DNA of 6,690 nt from an uncultured Alphaproteobacteria bacterium. Its GTDB lineage: Bacteria; Pseudomonadota; Alphaproteobacteria; Rhizobiales; Pleomorphomonadaceae. The position numbers were made by a program, and so were the translations under genes. The DNA lies in the NCBI GenBank assembly GCA_937900425.1, contig CALCDT010000208.1, forward strand, positions 1-6,690. Reading direction: 5' to 3'. The notes beneath the pieces were generated by a model, which was given only the letters and a program-made list of their open reading frames with translations, had not been told where the DNA came from and made no database searches. Of this stretch, positions 4,692-6,690 are shown in pieces (position 1 is the stretch's first letter; the number at the start of each line of letters is the position of its first letter).

Positions 4692-5828
4692 ATGAGCAAG
4701 ATGACCAGAATTCTCGGATACGAGCGCGTGCTCGTGAGCGAAGCGGAGCGCGTTCTCGCGCTCTACGAGGGCAGGATCCTCGGGATCTACGGGCCGGGCG
4801 TCCACCGGCTGCCGAACCGGAAAGGCACGCTCGTGGTCGAGCGGCACGCCCTCTCCGAGCCCCGCTTCCGCTCGGTCTATGAAAAGCCGCTCGTCGACCG
4901 TTACCCGGAGATCGCCGCGGAGCACCTGACCGTGGTCCGCGCCGGTGCCGACGAGATCGTCGTCGTCGAGCGCGAGGGCGAGTTCGTCACGGCCGTTCTG
5001 CCGGCGAGCCGCGCCGTGCTATGGACGGCGGCCGGGCCGTGGAGTCTGCAGCGTTTTGACCTCTCGGCTTCGCTGACGGTCGCGCCGCTGCTCGCCCGCC
5101 GGCTCGCGGCCCTCGTCAAGCTCGGCGTGGTGCAGGCCCAGACCGTGCCGGAAGGCAAGGTCGGCCTGCTGCTGGTCGACGGCGTCCACCGCGACACTCT
5201 CGACGCCGGCTACCACGCCTTCTGGGCGGTGGGCCGTACCGTCGAGGTGCGCCAGGTCGACCTCAAGCCGCAGGTGCTCGACGTCAACGGTCAGGAACTG
5301 CTGACCCGCGACAAGGTCACGATCCGCGTCAACGCGACGGCGGGCTACCGCATCGTCGACGCGGTGAAGGCGACCCTCGGCGTCAAGGACGCGGGCGACG
5401 CGCTCTACCGCGCGCTGCAGCTCGCCTTCCGCGAGACGCTGGGCGGCCAGACCCTCGACCGCATCCTCGAGACCAAGGCCGGCCTGCCGCCGGAGACGGT
5501 CGAAAGGCTGCGGGCCGAGATGGCCGCGATCGGCGTCGAGCTCGGCGACGTCGCCCTGAAGGACGTGATCCTGCCGGGCGAGATGCGCGACATCCTCAAC
5601 CAGGTGGTCGCCGCCGAGAAGCAGGCCGAGGCCAACGTCATCCGCCGTCGCGAGGAGACGAACGCGACCCGTTCGCTGCTCAACACGGCGAAGGTGATGG
5701 CCGAGAACCCGGTGATGCTGCGCCTCAAGGAGCTCGAGGCGCTGGAGACCATCGCCGGCAAGGTCGAGCGCCTGACGATCCACAACGGCGTCGGCGGCCT
5801 CATGAACGAGATCGTCCAGTTGAGGTGA
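4692..5828 (+). CDS. Slipin/SPFH (band-7) family protein
   Basis: A 378-residue stomatin/prohibitin-superfamily protein. Such proteins oligomerise, usually at membranes, and organise or protect partners. The SPFH domain is at about residues 150-310, with the pattern VPEGKVGLLLVDG, then LDAGYHAFW, QVLDVNGQELLTRDKVTIRV (194-213) and the slipin-type end ALKDVILPGEMRDILNQVV (288-306). An Ala/Glu/Arg-rich predicted coiled coil follows (about 300-350), then a short tail. Residues 1-145 form an N-terminal region with its own beta-rich pattern (LYEGRILGIYGPGVHRLPNR, 24-43). I see no hydrophobic membrane hairpin there, unlike typical stomatins. Start: ATG 4692 lies 8 bases after a strong AAGGAG (4678-4683); the in-frame GTG at 4683 overlaps that site and is rejected. 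The 5' leader holds many hairpins and, upstream, two tRNA-Lys-like genes. Slipins of this general kind are known from some RtcR/RtcB RNA-repair loci; no repair enzyme is visible here, so that role is inference. Confidence 0.9.
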   Translation: MSKMTRILGYERVLVSEAERVLALYEGRILGIYGPGVHRLPNRKGTLVVERHALSEPRFRSVYEKPLVDRYPEIAAEHLTVVRAGADEIVVVEREGEFVTAVLPASRAVLWTAAGPWSLQRFDLSASLTVAPLLARRLAALVKLGVVQAQTVPEGKVGLLLVDGVHRDTLDAGYHAFWAVGRTVEVRQVDLKPQVLDVNGQELLTRDKVTIRVNATAGYRIVDAVKATLGVKDAGDALYRALQLAFRETLGGQTLDRILETKAGLPPETVERLRAEMAAIGVELGDVALKDVILPGEMRDILNQVVAAEKQAEANVIRRREETNATRSLLNTAKVMAENPVMLRLKELEALETIAGKVERLTIHNGVGGLMNEIVQLR

Positions 5829-5839
5829 TGCGAGGAGGA

Positions 5840-5868
5840 GGGGAAGCCGCCGTCACTGCGGTCTCCCC
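5840..5868 (+). terminator. Terminator-like hairpin after the slipin gene
   Basis: GGGGAAGCCGC (5840-5850) faces GCGGTCTCCCC (5858-5868) around a 7-base loop CGTCACT. Eleven positions give ten pairs, with one A-C mismatch and one G-U wobble. It starts eleven bases after the slipin stop codon. A weak T-containing stretch (GTCTTTCCGCTT, 5882-5893) follows some distance away, so this is likely a transcript end but not a classical intrinsic terminator. It probably separates the slipin unit from gatB. Confidence 0.55.
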
Positions 5869-5920
5869 CGCTTCGCGCCCCGTCTTTCCGCTTGTCGCTT
5901 CGGGCGCAACTGCGATATCC

Positions 5921-5942
5921 CCGGTGGTCAGTTTCCCACCGG
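5921..5942 (+). promoter_or_regulatory. Stem-loop in the gatB leader
   Basis: CCGGTGG (5921-5927) and CCACCGG (5936-5942) form a perfect 7-bp stem with loop TCAGTTTC, ending 15 bases before the gatB ATG. Between stem and start is only a weak ribosome-binding sequence (GAGACAGG, 5947-5954). The stem is close enough to influence ribosome loading, but no known regulatory RNA class is recognisable. Confidence 0.35.
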
Positions 5943-5957
5943 TCCCGAGACAGGTTC

Positions 5958-6690
5958 ATGATCGTCGACACCCGCACGCCCGACCCGAAGAAGTTCATCA
6001 ACGGCGCCACCGGCGACTGGGAGATCGTCATCGGCATGGAGGTCCATGCCCAGGTGACGTCGAAGTCGAAGCTGTTCTCGGGGGCGAGCGCGGAATACGG
6101 CGGGGCGCCGAACGCCCACGTCAGCCTCGTCGACGCCGCGATGCCCGGCATGCTGCCGGTGATCAACGAGGAATGCGTCAAGCAGGCCGTGCGCACCGGC
6201 CTCGGCCTCAAGGCGCAGATCAACTTCAAGAGCGTGTTCGACCGGAAAAACTACTTCTATCCGGACCTGCCGCAGGGTTACCAGATCAGCCAGTTCAAGC
6301 AGCCGATCGTCGGCGAGGGCAAGGTCATCCTCGACATGGCCGACGAGACCGTCGAGGTCGGCATCGAGCGGCTGCACCTCGAGCAGGACGCCGGCAAGTC
6401 GATCCACGACCAGCACCCGACCATGTCCTTCGTCGACCTCAACCGCTCCGGCGTCGCGCTGATGGAGATCGTCTCCAAGCCCGACCTGCGCTCCTCCGAC
6501 GAGGCCAAGGCCTATCTCACCAAGCTGCGCACCATCCTGCGCTACCTCGGCACCTGCGACGGCAACATGGACGAGGGCTCGATGCGGGCCGACATCAACG
6601 TCTCGGTGAGGAAGCCCGGCGGCGAGTTCGGCACCCGCTGCGAGATCAAGAACGTCAACTCGATCCGCTTCGCCGGACAGGCGATCGAAT
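5958..6690 (+). CDS. gatB: GatB, aspartyl/glutamyl-tRNA amidotransferase subunit B (3'-truncated by window edge)
   Basis: Subunit of GatCAB that binds misacylated Glu-tRNA(Gln) or Asp-tRNA(Asn), activates the side-chain carboxylate with ATP and amidates it with ammonia channelled from GatA. The first 244 residues of roughly 490 are present. Conserved blocks seen: WEIVIGMEVHAQ (21-32), DRKNYFYPDLPQGYQIS (95-111), the family signature around DLNRSGVALMEIVSKPD (159-175), and DGNMDEGSMRADINVSVR (200-217). The signature has Ala where many members have Pro (GVALMEI versus GVPLMEI), a change I believe is common in this group and not a defect. The C-terminal helical and YqeY-like tail domains lie beyond the window. 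ATG 5958 gives the N terminus MIVDTRTPDPKKFI, typical of alphaproteobacterial GatB, although the Shine-Dalgarno is weak. gatA ends about 4.8 kb upstream, so the two are not co-transcribed as a tight operon here. Confidence 0.97.
   Translation, partial: MIVDTRTPDPKKFINGATGDWEIVIGMEVHAQVTSKSKLFSGASAEYGGAPNAHVSLVDAAMPGMLPVINEECVKQAVRTGLGLKAQINFKSVFDRKNYFYPDLPQGYQISQFKQPIVGEGKVILDMADETVEVGIERLHLEQDAGKSIHDQHPTMSFVDLNRSGVALMEIVSKPDLRSSDEAKAYLTKLRTILRYLGTCDGNMDEGSMRADINVSVRKPGGEFGTRCEIKNVNSIRFAGQAIE

Noticed and set aside
1..6690. CRISPR array or other regularly spaced repeats
   Set aside because: No repeated unit with regular spacing was seen; the repetitive look of the receptor region comes from Ala-rich heptads in the coding sequence.

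Overview
The window is high-G+C DNA (codon third positions are overwhelmingly G or C) and looks like part of an alphaproteobacterial chromosome, most likely Hyphomicrobiales (Rhizobiales). This rests on the style of the GatA and GatB proteins, the chemotaxis receptor without a C-terminal pentapeptide, and overall composition. Genus cannot be read from the sequence. All protein genes I accept lie on the + strand.

Layout. The window opens inside gatA (2-1153, 5' end missing) and closes inside gatB (5958-6690, 3' end missing). These encode the A and B subunits of the tRNA-dependent amidotransferase that makes Gln-tRNA(Gln) and/or Asn-tRNA(Asn). Between them lie about 4.8 kb of apparently unrelated genes: a four-helix membrane protein of the UPF0114/YqhA family (1365-1862); a transmembrane methyl-accepting chemotaxis protein (2131-3813); a 418-base gap with a terminator-like hairpin and two strong palindromes; two tandem tRNA-Lys(UUU)-like RNA genes (4232-4306 and 4308-4381), both with structural defects; a 310-base leader-like stretch rich in potential hairpins; and a slipin/SPFH protein (4692-5828) followed by a terminator-like hairpin.

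The most interesting block is 4012-5868. It holds palindromic possible operators, two degenerate tRNA-Lys-like RNAs one base apart, a structured intergenic RNA candidate, and a slipin with a strong Shine-Dalgarno. From general knowledge, slipins recur as partners of RtcR/RtcB RNA-repair loci, whose regulator responds to damaged tRNA. No rtcR, rtcB, rtcA or Ro60 gene is in this window and I found no convincing sigma-54 promoter, so a link to RNA stress is only a hypothesis. The rest of the window (gatA, gatB, receptor, UPF0114 protein) is ordinary.

I saw no insertion sequence, CRISPR array, rRNA gene or replication origin. G+C-rich DNA makes hairpins easy to find by chance, so stem-loop entries carry modest confidence.
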